A stretch of DNA of 64,000 nucleotides from Coprobacter secundus (lineage in GTDB: Bacteria; Bacteroidota; Bacteroidia; Bacteroidales; Coprobacteraceae). The stretch is from NCBI GenBank assembly GCA_000803105.1, contig JTDA01000005.1, forward strand, positions 186,001-250,000. Reading direction: 5' to 3'. Below, in pieces: positions 36,943 through 46,701 of this stretch. Below the pieces are notes generated by a model. That model did not search any database. It saw nothing but the letters and a program-made list of their open reading frames with translations, and was not told the origin of the DNA. The translations under genes were made by a program, and so were the position numbers. Each line of letters starts with the position of its first letter. Positions within the stretch are counted from its first letter, which is position 1.

Positions 36943-39438
36943 TTATTTTTTAATTACTCGGAATGTTTTGGTATCTGTATCGGTCTGTACTTGTATGATG
37001 TAATAGCCTGAAGCAAGATTATTTACATCGATATATTCATATGTAGAAGCAAGGGTCTTATTTATAACTAATTGCCCTGTAGAATTGTATATTTTTACAA
37101 GAATAGCCGAATTGTGGGTTGTACGGATATTGAGCTTGTTTTGTACGGGGATTGGATAGATTGAAATATTACCGGAGATGTCGTTTTTTTCTATGCTGCT
37201 ACCTTCATAAGTTGTATCAAAGTATTCACGTATTAAAGCATAAGCCTGACTTTCCATACCTGCATCTTGTCCTAAGGCCCAGATTCCTATACCTTTGAAT
37301 CCTCCTTGTTTTGTGTAGTCATATTTTAAACCGAGACTTTTTATATCTTCGACATAGGCTGTCATATTGGCTCCGTCCTCGTTATATTTATATATATTGC
37401 ATTGAGCTGATTCATCCCAGGTAATATTGTTATCTTTTGAATACATAGGAATATTTCCCAGAGTTGCTGTACCTACATTATTCCCGTCTTTGAAAAGATT
37501 TCCATAATAAGGCCAAGCGATAACTAAATTTGAAGCTGGTATATTTATATCGAGCCAGTATTTTTGGATACGTTCTTTAGCATTGGGTAAAGGACAAGTG
37601 AAAGTTGTTCCTATATTGTACATCATGATAGTCAAGAAATCAGAATATTTTAACATTCCGGGGAAATCCCATGCACCTTCTTCATTTCCCGGATATGTTG
37701 CAACAGAAAGCTCGAAGTCTGGATTAATGTTTTCCAACTCTTCATTAATGTATTTTATGAGTTCATTGTATTTTGCTCCATGGTTGGGTATTGTATTATA
37801 AAATTCTTCAATGTCCATATTGATACCATCTAAATTGTATTTATCCACAAATTGAGCAATGGCTGCGGCTGCAGCTCTCATTTTTTGAGAGTCTGAAAAT
37901 AAATCTACATAAAATTGAGTATTGCCTCCATCTCGGACATTACCTGTAATAGCAGCAATTACTTTAACTCCGTTTTTGTGAGCATCGTTGATGAAGTCTA
38001 TCCAGGGCCATTTTAAATCTATGCCTTTATCTTCAAATGTAGGTACATAGTTCCCTTTATCTATTTCAAACCCAATAGGAGATATGTGAGTAAGCCCCTT
38101 CCAATCTACTTTATCTATTGTATTCACACTGAACCAAGGGAACCAGCCAAATACAATTTGATTGTTGAATGCTGCACATTTTTGTGTATAAGCTTCTTGA
38201 TTGAGTGTATATATTTGTCGTATGGTCATATCTCCTGAAGGTGAAGGATCTTGAGGTGTCATCTCATTTCCATTATCAAAATACAATTTTGTGATTTGTC
38301 CATCGAGTTTATTCATGTCAGTAGCTGTTGGTTTTAGCCTTATGGCGACAATAAAGAAGTTATTTCCAACACTTAATAATTGTTTTTCGGAATTTTCGCC
38401 ATCTCTTAGTTCTATTTTCCCAGTACTTCCAGGTCTTAATGCTTGATAATTCATTGTGAATGAATCATCTGATATTTGAGCTTTATTGCCTGCGTAGTAG
38501 ACGTTTACGCTGATAATATCAGACAACTTTGTTGTTCCGTCGAGAGAGAAGTCCAGTCCAGATAAATAAAGCTCGCCTGCTCCTACTGTATTTATTTTTA
38601 AAGTTAGCAATTGGATATTTTCCTCTTTGACGTAAGCATTCCCAGTGTTTTGAGAAACCATTGCACTCTCTATAGTCATTTCTCCGACTTCTTCAAATAT
38701 TTTTAAATCGATATCCTGAATTTCAGCTTCAGATGTTTTAAATGTAGCTGGATATGAGCCTTTTAAGTCAGGGACTGTTGCACCGGTTACATTTTGGAAA
38801 TCATAATATGCGACTAGGGCATCTTTATCGGGATGAGAGTCCAGCACTTTATAACTTTTCCACTTTGAAATCGTTTCAGCACTGAGAGACTTGTTCCATA
38901 TTCTTATCTCATCATAGCTGGCTATTGATGGGCTTCCGATTACGAAATTTGCATCTATAGTCGCAGTTTTTTGTTTGAAAAATGCGTTTGAGAAACTTTG
39001 TTTTATTCCATCTATATAAAGTATAATAACGCCTTCGTCTGTACTGGTTTTGGTTCCATCGTATACCAAAGCTATATGATGCCACCCGCTTTTAGGATAT
39101 GCTCCGGCAGATGTCTGTGCATAAGCTCCGTCATTGCTGGCTTGCATTACATAAATTTGCCCGTTTTTTTCAACTTGTACTTTTATACGATTACGTTCGT
39201 CAGATTGTTCTTTTTTAAAGATAATAAACCGATCGGCCAAATCGTCCAGATTGACATTTACCCAAGCCTCTATCGTATAGGCACTGGTATTATTCAATTG
39301 AGTTATGTCCCCGCAATCGAGATAAGCATCGTTACTGTTTACATTCAATTTAAATCCTTTATTCCCGGATAATTGAGCTGTTGCTGTAGTGATTATACAG
39401 AACAAACATAAAAAGCACAAAAATAGATTTCTTTTCAT
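36943..39438 (-). CDS. LamG-GH18 glycosidase with T9SS sorting domain
   Basis: 831 residues. Signal peptide 1-21. A LamG/concanavalin-like module at about 25-240 (DAYLDCGDITQLNN, GWHHIALVYDGTKT, DEIRIWNKSLS). At about 250-400 is a sandwich like the N-terminal domain of BNR-repeat sialidases (NAYVKEENIQLLTLKINTVG). The GH18 barrel spans about 415-745, with the catalytic DGINMDIEEF (acid Glu at about residue 544) and a substrate-assisting IMMYN. The last 75 residues are a T9SS type A sorting domain (ISIYPIPVQNKLNI, KIYNSTGQLV, GYYIIQV). This predicts a surface endo-acting enzyme on chitin-like or N-glycan cores. Preceded by the double-LamG gene (128 bp, with a hairpin). Confidence 0.9.
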   Translation of the reverse strand: MKRNLFLCFLCLFCIITTATAQLSGNKGFKLNVNSNDAYLDCGDITQLNNTSAYTIEAWVNVNLDDLADRFIIFKKEQSDERNRIKVQVEKNGQIYVMQASNDGAYAQTSAGAYPKSGWHHIALVYDGTKTSTDEGVIILYIDGIKQSFSNAFFKQKTATIDANFVIGSPSIASYDEIRIWNKSLSAETISKWKSYKVLDSHPDKDALVAYYDFQNVTGATVPDLKGSYPATFKTSEAEIQDIDLKIFEEVGEMTIESAMVSQNTGNAYVKEENIQLLTLKINTVGAGELYLSGLDFSLDGTTKLSDIISVNVYYAGNKAQISDDSFTMNYQALRPGSTGKIELRDGENSEKQLLSVGNNFFIVAIRLKPTATDMNKLDGQITKLYFDNGNEMTPQDPSPSGDMTIRQIYTLNQEAYTQKCAAFNNQIVFGWFPWFSVNTIDKVDWKGLTHISPIGFEIDKGNYVPTFEDKGIDLKWPWIDFINDAHKNGVKVIAAITGNVRDGGNTQFYVDLFSDSQKMRAAAAAIAQFVDKYNLDGINMDIEEFYNTIPNHGAKYNELIKYINEELENINPDFELSVATYPGNEEGAWDFPGMLKYSDFLTIMMYNIGTTFTCPLPNAKERIQKYWLDINIPASNLVIAWPYYGNLFKDGNNVGTATLGNIPMYSKDNNITWDESAQCNIYKYNEDGANMTAYVEDIKSLGLKYDYTKQGGFKGIGIWALGQDAGMESQAYALIREYFDTTYEGSSIEKNDISGNISIYPIPVQNKLNIRTTHNSAILVKIYNSTGQLVINKTLASTYEYIDVNNLASGYYIIQVQTDTDTKTFRVIKK

Positions 39439-39498
39439 AAGTATGTTTTTTGGTAAATAAAATATTTATGTATTATACACTGAGATGTAAGATTTTTA

Positions 39499-39551
39499 AG
39501 AGTAGAGAGTAAAAGATTGAGTTAAAATTTCTGCCTTTTACTGTCCACTCT
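39499..39551 (-). terminator. Long imperfect hairpin between LamG and GH18 genes
   Basis: Arms 39499-39515 and 39535-39551 pair over 17 bp with two mismatches. It follows the LamG gene and may reduce read-through into the GH18 gene. Confidence 0.55.
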
Positions 39552-39566
39552 TTTCTCTTATTCTAT

Positions 39567-41258
39567 TTATTGAATGATTATTTTTTGTTTATTTACAATA
39601 TACAACCCTTTAGGTAAATCAGTAATGGTTGTTGTACCTACATTGATTTGTAGACTACGTATTAATATGCCAGATATATTATAAATATGTAAGGTCTGGG
39701 GGATGGTACTGATTAATTTGACTCCTTTAGCTGTTGAAATAATTTGTAAATTATTATTATCCGTTGTAATGATATTTTCTATTGTAGTTGGGATATTTTC
39801 CTTTTGATATAATTTTAAGTCATTCGATTTGATTTCGGCTTCGTCAGCTTTAAAGATTGCAGGATAATTTCCTTGCTGATCGTTTACTTGAGTATTGGAT
39901 ACATCTTCGAAATCATAATAGACGATTAAGTTAGTTTTGTTGGGATGGGAATTGTCTATTTTATAATTTTTCCAGTCATTTATAACATTAGGTGTTAAAG
40001 CTTCGTCCCATATTCTTACTTCATCGTATTCAACATTTAATGATGGACCTCCTACGACAAAGGGTGCATCTATATTTCCGGTTGTATGACTGAATGTTGT
40101 ATTCGATATTGTTTGTTTTATTCCATCGATATATAATATTATGGCTCCATTGTCGGAGGTCCCTTTTTCTCCATCGTAGACCAAGGCAATGTGATGCCAT
40201 CCGCTTTCGGGATATGTACTGACAGGGGTTTGGGCGAATGCTCCATCAGCGTCATTTGATTGCATAACATATATTTGACCATTTTTTTCTATTTGAACTT
40301 TAATGCGGTTTTTTTCGTCGGCTTGTTCTTTTTTGAACAAAACAAAACGGTCGGGTAATTCATTTAGATTGACGTTTACCCATGTCTCAATTGTATATTG
40401 GTCAGCATTATTAAGCTCATTTATGTTGCCACAATTAAGATAAGCGTCACCGTTATTTACATTGATTTTAAATCCATTGTTGATGTCGACTGGAATTGGC
40501 AGGCTCTCTAAAATAGAGAGTTCTGTGTCTATAATGGTTGCTTCTGATTCTTTAAATATAGCGGGATAGTTTCCTTTTATATCAGGTATGTTGTTCCCCT
40601 CCGAAATATTCTGAAAATCATAATAGGCTACGAGAGATTCTTTTTCTGGATGAGAACTGAGGACTTTGTATCCTTTCCATTCAATAATTGTTGAAGCACT
40701 TAATGCTTTATTCCAAATTTTTATTTCGTCATATTGGACGTTGAGTGCAGGACCACCAATGACAAAGGGAGCATCTATGTTCCCTGTTGTTGATTTAAAT
40801 GTTGCATTTGATAACGGCAATTTTATTCCGTCGATATACATGGTCATGGCTCCATTGTCGGAGGTTTCTTTTTCTCCATCATAGACTAAAGCAATGTGAT
40901 GCCATCCGCTTTCGGGATATGTACCGACAGGGGTTTGGGCGAATGCTCCATCTGCGCCATTCGATTGCATGACATATATTTGACCATTTTTTTCTATTTG
41001 AACTTTAATCCGATTTTTTTCGTCGGTTTGTTCTTTCTTGAACATGATAAAACGGTCGGGGAGGTTGCTTAATGTTACATTTACCCACATTTCAATAGTA
41101 TATTGGGGGGTATTATTAAGTTGAATTATATCTCCACAGTTGAGATAAGCATCTCCGTTATTGACATTTAGTTGAAAAGCTTTGTTCCCTGTTGTTTGTG
41201 CTGATAAGCATAGATTTACAAATATGCATAAGAGACATAAAAATTTATTTTTGTTCAT
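39567..41258 (-). CDS. Tandem LamG-domain surface protein with T9SS sorting domain
   Basis: 563 residues. Signal peptide (MNKNKFLCLLCIFVNLCLSAQ). Two consecutive LamG modules of about 235 residues (roughly 24-240 and 260-475) are very alike (DAYLNCG, FKKEQxDEKNRIKVQIEKNGQIYVMQSN, YPESGWHHIALVYDGEK, YDEx-IWN/D). They also resemble the LamG module of the adjacent GH18 protein, so all three come from duplication. The C-terminus (TLHIYNISGILIRSLQIN, PKGLYIVNKQK) is a T9SS sorting domain, slightly shorter than usual. No catalytic motif. It is probably a surface glycan-binding protein that presents substrate to the GH18 enzyme. 22 bp after the lipoprotein gene. Confidence 0.85.
   Translation of the reverse strand: MNKNKFLCLLCIFVNLCLSAQTTGNKAFQLNVNNGDAYLNCGDIIQLNNTPQYTIEMWVNVTLSNLPDRFIMFKKEQTDEKNRIKVQIEKNGQIYVMQSNGADGAFAQTPVGTYPESGWHHIALVYDGEKETSDNGAMTMYIDGIKLPLSNATFKSTTGNIDAPFVIGGPALNVQYDEIKIWNKALSASTIIEWKGYKVLSSHPEKESLVAYYDFQNISEGNNIPDIKGNYPAIFKESEATIIDTELSILESLPIPVDINNGFKINVNNGDAYLNCGNINELNNADQYTIETWVNVNLNELPDRFVLFKKEQADEKNRIKVQIEKNGQIYVMQSNDADGAFAQTPVSTYPESGWHHIALVYDGEKGTSDNGAIILYIDGIKQTISNTTFSHTTGNIDAPFVVGGPSLNVEYDEVRIWDEALTPNVINDWKNYKIDNSHPNKTNLIVYYDFEDVSNTQVNDQQGNYPAIFKADEAEIKSNDLKLYQKENIPTTIENIITTDNNNLQIISTAKGVKLISTIPQTLHIYNISGILIRSLQINVGTTTITDLPKGLYIVNKQKIIIQ
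39840..41190 (-). repeat. Direct repeat encoding the two LamG modules
   Basis: Two copies at an offset of about 705 bp (235 codons). Long DNA runs are identical or nearly so, for example around 40191-40240 and 40896-40945. The nucleotide-level similarity shows recent duplication or gene conversion rather than only protein-level conservation. Confidence 0.8.
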
Positions 41259-41280
41259 AAGATATATTTATTAAGGTTAA

Positions 41281-41790
41281 TTATTCTTCTTCAGAAGCAT
41301 TTGGATCATATATGGTAAATACTCCAGATTCTATTGTAGGGCTATCGACAATTTTGTCGTCAGTGCCTAAAGCTTTTACCACCAGTCGGTATTCACCGCC
41401 AGGAATAAAAGGGTCTCCGTCGTAATCTGTTGTGATTTCGTCTGGAAAACGAAAAGAGCATTGATTCTTATATTCTTTCTGGTCTGGGTCATTTTGTATT
41501 TGGGTCAATTGATAAGCTTTATCTTGATGCTCCATTGCATCTTTAGCATATAAAGTACTATTTTCTTTTATGACCCAGAAATTGATTTGTTTTACTCGAG
41601 CAGTATCTCCTTTAAAGAAATATGTGACTTTTATGTCAGATAATTTACTTTCGGTACCTATCACCCAAGTACGTACGTTCCATATATATAAATAACTATC
41701 TTTTTCGGAAAAATCCTCTTCATTTTTGTCACATGCTGTGAAAGAAAGTATGATAGTAAGTATTAAAGTTATTTTGGCTGTTGTTTTCAT
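41281..41790 (-). CDS. SusCD-associated small lipoprotein of unknown function
   Basis: 169 residues. The leader MKTTAKITLILTIILSFTAC ends at lipid Cys20, followed by the acidic DKNEEDFSE surface-export-like signal. The body is beta-rich (YLYIWNVRTWVIGTESKLSDIKVTYFF, FIPGGEYRLVVKALG) with no family I can name. It starts 3 bp after susD stops, so co-translation is likely. As for similar genes after susD, an accessory ligand-binding role is the most plausible guess. Confidence 0.68.
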   Translation of the reverse strand: MKTTAKITLILTIILSFTACDKNEEDFSEKDSYLYIWNVRTWVIGTESKLSDIKVTYFFKGDTARVKQINFWVIKENSTLYAKDAMEHQDKAYQLTQIQNDPDQKEYKNQCSFRFPDEITTDYDGDPFIPGGEYRLVVKALGTDDKIVDSPTIESGVFTIYDPNASEEE

Positions 41791-41793
41791 ATC

Positions 41794-43221
41794 TTATTTG
41801 TTAGAAGTTTCATATCCGGGGTTTTGTTCAAGATTGACATTTTTGATAATTTCTGTTTCCGGAATAGGGCAGAGATTGTGTCGTTCATCAACATATTCTC
41901 CTCCTCTGGAATTTATTTCTTTACTGATTTTTTTTACAGTTTCTACGAGAATACCCCAACGGACCAAGTCGAATCTTCTGTGTCCTTCATAACAAAGTTC
42001 ACGGGCGCGTTCATCTTGAATAAATGATTTGAATTTTTCGTAGTTATAGTTTTCTATTTCATCTACTCCTGCACGTATACGTACTTCATTTACTGCATCA
42101 TAAGCTTCTTTTACAGGACCATGTTTCCATTCGTTTAATGATTCTGCATACATGAGTAGTACGTCAGCGTATCTAAATACCGGGAAGTTTAATCCATCGT
42201 GGTCGAGCATTTGGTTTCCTGTACGGTCCCAGTATTTGATAATTGCTATTCGGCTGTCTTTGAATGGTTTATTACGCCATGTTTTTGCTAAGTTATGTTC
42301 CAAGCGATAGTCCCATTCATCATATTTATTGTAGAAAGAAGTTGGGGCAGAACTACCTCCGAGTCCGTTGAATTTATCCCATTCATCTTTACTGGGGCCT
42401 AAATACCATAACATTCGTGCCGAGAATTCTGTATAGTCAGCATTGAACTGAACCGAAAAAATATGTTCTTTTTGATTTTCATATTGTTCAGAAAAAATTT
42501 CGCTATAATTGTCAAACAAGTCATATTTATTCAATTTCATAATTTCCTCACAAGTTTTTGCAGCATTTTCCCATTGTTCTTGCCACATATATACTTTTGC
42601 TTGTAACATTAATGCTGCTCCTTTGCTTGCACGAGTGGCTACAGCAGGGTCTTTATCGAGTATTTTTGCAGCATCTCCAGCTTCTGTTATGATGAAATCT
42701 GCTAATTCATTACGAGTACATCGTTTTACGTATTTTACTTCGTCAAGAGAAGTAATTTCCTTTTTCAATAGAGGTACACCACCCCAGTAAGTAAGAGCGT
42801 GGTAGTAGTAAAATGCTCTCAAAAAACGAGCTTCTGCCAGTAATTTTTCTTTAGTGTTTTCGTCAAAAGTCGATTTTTCGAGTCGGGTAATTGTTGTATT
42901 GCAGGCACCGATTGCTTGATAGGTTGTTAGCCACCAGTCACTCCACCGATTTTCTCCAGCTGTCCATTGATAATTGGCTGAACCACCGGCACTACCAGAT
43001 ATATCAGTTCCTTCAAAAGCAAATACCCATCGTTCTTGCCAATAATATCCAGTTCCGTATAAGAAACTGTAACAGCCTACAACAGCAGCATCGGCTCCAT
43101 CGGCTGTTTCAAAAAGTTTATCTACACTAAGCTGGGAAATAGGGTCTTTGTCTAGCATGTCAAGACATGAACTTAGTGTAATAGCCAGTATACATAAAAC
43201 AGTTATTCTTAATTTTCTCAT
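41794..43221 (-). CDS. SusD/RagB family glycan-binding outer-membrane lipoprotein
   Basis: 475 residues. Lipobox LAITLSSC (Cys19) followed by LDMLDKDP. Family marks are LLAEARFLRAFYYYHALTYWGGVPLL, DFIITEAGDAAKILD, FRYADVLLMYAESLNEW, AYDAVNEVRIRAGV and the C-terminal FIQDERARELCYEGHRRFDLVRWG. It forms the lid of the adjacent SusC channel and should bind the glycan imported by this locus. It lies 10 bp after susC. Confidence 0.95.
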   Translation of the reverse strand: MRKLRITVLCILAITLSSCLDMLDKDPISQLSVDKLFETADGADAAVVGCYSFLYGTGYYWQERWVFAFEGTDISGSAGGSANYQWTAGENRWSDWWLTTYQAIGACNTTITRLEKSTFDENTKEKLLAEARFLRAFYYYHALTYWGGVPLLKKEITSLDEVKYVKRCTRNELADFIITEAGDAAKILDKDPAVATRASKGAALMLQAKVYMWQEQWENAAKTCEEIMKLNKYDLFDNYSEIFSEQYENQKEHIFSVQFNADYTEFSARMLWYLGPSKDEWDKFNGLGGSSAPTSFYNKYDEWDYRLEHNLAKTWRNKPFKDSRIAIIKYWDRTGNQMLDHDGLNFPVFRYADVLLMYAESLNEWKHGPVKEAYDAVNEVRIRAGVDEIENYNYEKFKSFIQDERARELCYEGHRRFDLVRWGILVETVKKISKEINSRGGEYVDERHNLCPIPETEIIKNVNLEQNPGYETSNK

Positions 43222-43231
43222 GATTGTTTTT

Positions 43232-46200
43232 TTATAGTGTCAATTTTATACCGAAAGTAAAGGTTCTTGCGGAGGGATAGGCTGTAAAGTCCATACCTCT
43301 GAGTACATTAGCCGAATATACTTTATATCCGCCTTCTGTTCCAGTGTTTACTTCTGGATCATATCCTTTGTATGATGTAAAAGTAAAGAGATTGGTTCCG
43401 GTGATGTAACATTGGAATTCTGAAATAACTTTGTTGCGTTTCCATTTTTTTACAGGTAAATTGTAATAAAGGCTGACACTCTTTATTTTGAGATGTGAAC
43501 CATTATGAATCATATAAGTAGATGGCTGATATTCATCATTTGAATAGAGTTTGGGATATTCGGCATTAGGATTATCAAGAGACCAGAAGTTTTTGACCCG
43601 TTTATATTGGTTTACAAAACGAGGATCGACTGTAGCGTATAGAAAATCACCACCAGATAAGATGTCATTTCCATATGTCCCTTGAAGGAATACGTTCAAT
43701 GTAAAATTTTTGTAAGTAAATGTGTTGTTCAGGCCTCCGAAAAAGTCAGGATTGGGATCTCCTATTGTCGTTTGGTCTTCTATCGTAATCACTCCGTCTC
43801 CATTGATGTCACGGTAGATTTTTTGTCCTAAGGATGCGTTAGGTTCGTTGCCTGCCTCAATTTGTTCTCGAGTACGGTAAATACCATCCATAATATATCC
43901 ATAAAATGCACCTACTGGTTGTCCAACTTTTAACCATGAATAAGGGTGGGTACCTAATCCCGGTCGAAAAGTGTATTCGAAATCTTTATCCGGGCCTAAT
44001 GCAACTACTTTATTTTTATTTCGAGCTATGTTGAATTCTGTAGTCCAAGAAAAGTCTTTAGTAACGATGTTCGTGCTACGTATCATCAGTTCTACACCGC
44101 GGTTCGAGATTTTTCCGACATTCATAAATCCGTTTTTGAAACCAGATGTGTACGGAAATTCGACATCGAGTAGTAAGTCGCGTGTTCTTTTGGTATAAGT
44201 GTCGAATTCTATATTTAATCGAGATTTGAAAAATGAGGCTTCGATACCAAAATCAAATTGTGCAGTAGTTTCCCATTTTAGTTTGTCATTGCCTAAACGG
44301 TCAGGAATATATCCAACTTGTGGGATATCTGTTAATATTACGTTTTGTTGCTTCATTAAAGGTAAAGTTTGGTATAAAGCAATATCTTGATTTCCTGATA
44401 GTCCGTAACTGGCTCTGATTTTTAGATTGTCGAGTTTGGAAAATCGTTTCATAAATTTTTCTTCCGAAAGTCTCCAAGCAACGGCAACGGATGGGAAAAA
44501 AGCAAATCTATTATCTTTACCTAATCGGGATGAACCATCATAACGTCCGGTAACAGTAACCAAGTAGCGGTCAAGAACAGAATAGTTGATACGACCTAAA
44601 TAGGAAATTATAGCCCATTCTGAAGCAGAACTGCCTATTAGACGGGTTTTAGTTTCTGCATCTGAAAGATTGTTCCAATCGAGCAAGTCGTTTGTGAAAT
44701 TTTTACCGTACAAGCTTAGCCCTTCGCTACGTGAAGTTTGCAGCGTATATCCTCCTAATACTGTCAGATGATGGCCTTTGGCTATTTCTTTCATATAGTT
44801 TACTGTGTTTTCCCAGAGAATGGAGTAACTATCTCCTTGATTTATCCAAGCTTCACCTTTTACTTTGTTTTGTATCATGGTAGGTAATGAACTCGGTTTG
44901 TATTCACTTGTTTTATTGTTGCTGGCATTTAATCCGAGGAAAGTCTTAAATTTAAGACCTTTTATAGCTTCCCAGTCGGCGAATATACCAGCATATACAC
45001 TGGCGGCTTTTTCTTGTTTTTTACGTTCATTTAATTGTGCTACAACATTATCGATTTTATTGCTTACAACTCTGGATGGACTGTCGGCAGCATAAGAACC
45101 ATCTTCATTATAAATTCCCATTGTCGGAGGTGTAGCTAATGCAGAACTTTGATAGTCGAATCCTCCTAGACTGACTAAGTTTGGTTTTCTTTGAGAGTAA
45201 GAGAATTGAAAATTGGCTCCGATATTTATGTTCTTGCCTATTTTCCGGTCAAGATTTAGGCGGGTCTGATAACGTCTGATTCCGGAGTTTTTTATTACTC
45301 CTTCTTGGTCAAACATACTTATAGATAGATAGTATCTACTATCTTTATTACCCCCTGATGCAGCAATTTGGTAATTTTGCATAAGAGCCATACGTAGTAT
45401 TTCATCTTGCCAATCAGTCCCCTTACCGTATATACTGGGATTTTCTATAGATGGTTCTTGGTTTACAGATACATCTTGTTGATTCAACATTTCAGCATAT
45501 TCACGAGCATTCATCATTTCTAATCTTTTAGCGATATGCTGTACCCCGATATAGGTATTGACTGTAACATTATTACGTCCTTCGGTACCACGCTTTGTCG
45601 TTACAATTACAACGCCATTTGCTCCACGGGCACCGTATATTGATGTGGCTGCCGCATCTTTCAAAATTTCTACGGATTCTATATCGTTAGGGTCGATTAA
45701 GTTCAAGTCTCCAGCACCGATAAATCCATCAATTACATAGAGGGGTTCATTACTGGCTGATATAGAATTACCTCCGCGGATAAGAATGTTAGTTCCTGCT
45801 CCAGGTTCTCCTGACGTGTTTGTAATATGTACTCCTGACGCTTTTCCTGTCAGAGCTTGGTCAAGCCTTACTGTTGGTATATTGGAGATATCTTTGCTTC
45901 CAACTCTGACAACTGACCCCGTAAGATCGCTTTTTCGCATTACACCGTATCCTACAGCTACAACTTCATTTAGCATATGGCTATCTTCTTCCATTATTAC
46001 TGTAATAAACTTGTGATCTTTTATTTGTACATTTTCTTGCTTATAGCCTACATAAGTAAATTGAAGTGAGGTGTTTTTATCATTGATGCGAATTGAGAAA
46101 TTCCCGTCGAAGTCTGTTGCTGTCCCGTTTTTGCTGTTTTTGGCAAGAACCGTTACTCCGATAAGAGGTTCTCCTTCGCTGTTTGTAACTTTTCCTTTTA

Positions 46201-46555
46201 AAGTGAAAGATTGAGTGGACGTTTGGAGTTGTTGAGTAATAATGATAGATTTAGCTTGTATTGAGAAGCTCAATCCCTTAGAATCAAGTACACTTTTTAG
46301 TATTTCAGATAAGTTTTTATTGTGAACCGAAATTGAAACATCTTTATTATTGTTCAATATTCCTTCTCGGTAAGAAAAAGTATAATCGGTTTTACGTTGT
46401 ATTTCATTGAAAAATTGTTTTATTGTTACTTTGTTCAGGCTGATTGATAATTTAGGTTCCTGGGCAATGACGTTTAAGATACTTCCATTCAGAATAAATA
46501 GAAATAAAGCTGTACGTAATAGAGCAGGTTTCCATATTGATTTAAAGTATTTCAT
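43232..46555 (-). CDS. SusC/RagA TonB-dependent transporter with STN domain
   Basis: 1107 residues. Signal peptide ending near NVIAQ, STN domain at about 35-105 (LNKVTIKQFFNEIQRKTDYTFSY), carboxypeptidase-like regulatory domain (LKGKVTNSEGEPLIGVTVLAKN), TonB-box-like MLNEVVAVGYG, plug (GTNILIRGGNSI, LYVIDGFIGAG, VEILKDAAATSIYGARGANGV) and a barrel ending ARTFTFGIKLTL. The STN domain matches the sigma/FecR pair upstream in the locus. Unlike the first locus, two enzyme genes stand between fecR and susC. It imports oligosaccharides released by the surface GH18 enzyme. Confidence 0.96.
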   Translation of the reverse strand: MKYFKSIWKPALLRTALFLFILNGSILNVIAQEPKLSISLNKVTIKQFFNEIQRKTDYTFSYREGILNNNKDVSISVHNKNLSEILKSVLDSKGLSFSIQAKSIIITQQLQTSTQSFTLKGKVTNSEGEPLIGVTVLAKNSKNGTATDFDGNFSIRINDKNTSLQFTYVGYKQENVQIKDHKFITVIMEEDSHMLNEVVAVGYGVMRKSDLTGSVVRVGSKDISNIPTVRLDQALTGKASGVHITNTSGEPGAGTNILIRGGNSISASNEPLYVIDGFIGAGDLNLIDPNDIESVEILKDAAATSIYGARGANGVVIVTTKRGTEGRNNVTVNTYIGVQHIAKRLEMMNAREYAEMLNQQDVSVNQEPSIENPSIYGKGTDWQDEILRMALMQNYQIAASGGNKDSRYYLSISMFDQEGVIKNSGIRRYQTRLNLDRKIGKNINIGANFQFSYSQRKPNLVSLGGFDYQSSALATPPTMGIYNEDGSYAADSPSRVVSNKIDNVVAQLNERKKQEKAASVYAGIFADWEAIKGLKFKTFLGLNASNNKTSEYKPSSLPTMIQNKVKGEAWINQGDSYSILWENTVNYMKEIAKGHHLTVLGGYTLQTSRSEGLSLYGKNFTNDLLDWNNLSDAETKTRLIGSSASEWAIISYLGRINYSVLDRYLVTVTGRYDGSSRLGKDNRFAFFPSVAVAWRLSEEKFMKRFSKLDNLKIRASYGLSGNQDIALYQTLPLMKQQNVILTDIPQVGYIPDRLGNDKLKWETTAQFDFGIEASFFKSRLNIEFDTYTKRTRDLLLDVEFPYTSGFKNGFMNVGKISNRGVELMIRSTNIVTKDFSWTTEFNIARNKNKVVALGPDKDFEYTFRPGLGTHPYSWLKVGQPVGAFYGYIMDGIYRTREQIEAGNEPNASLGQKIYRDINGDGVITIEDQTTIGDPNPDFFGGLNNTFTYKNFTLNVFLQGTYGNDILSGGDFLYATVDPRFVNQYKRVKNFWSLDNPNAEYPKLYSNDEYQPSTYMIHNGSHLKIKSVSLYYNLPVKKWKRNKVISEFQCYITGTNLFTFTSYKGYDPEVNTGTEGGYKVYSANVLRGMDFTAYPSARTFTFGIKLTL

Positions 46556-46701
46556 TGTTTGTGATTTTCATATAGGTTTACATATTCGAGTTAAAAATCT
46601 CAGATTATTTATTCTTGCCGTTCAAATAGTAATACACATATAATTCCAATTTGTAACATTTATTTTTTTATGTTATAAAACAGGTTATTTATTATTTTCA
46701 A

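Noticed and set aside
39567..41258. Reading the LamG protein as a pentraxin-like lectin or sialidase
   Set aside because: No Asp-box or sialidase catalytic residues; only LamG folds and the T9SS end are present.
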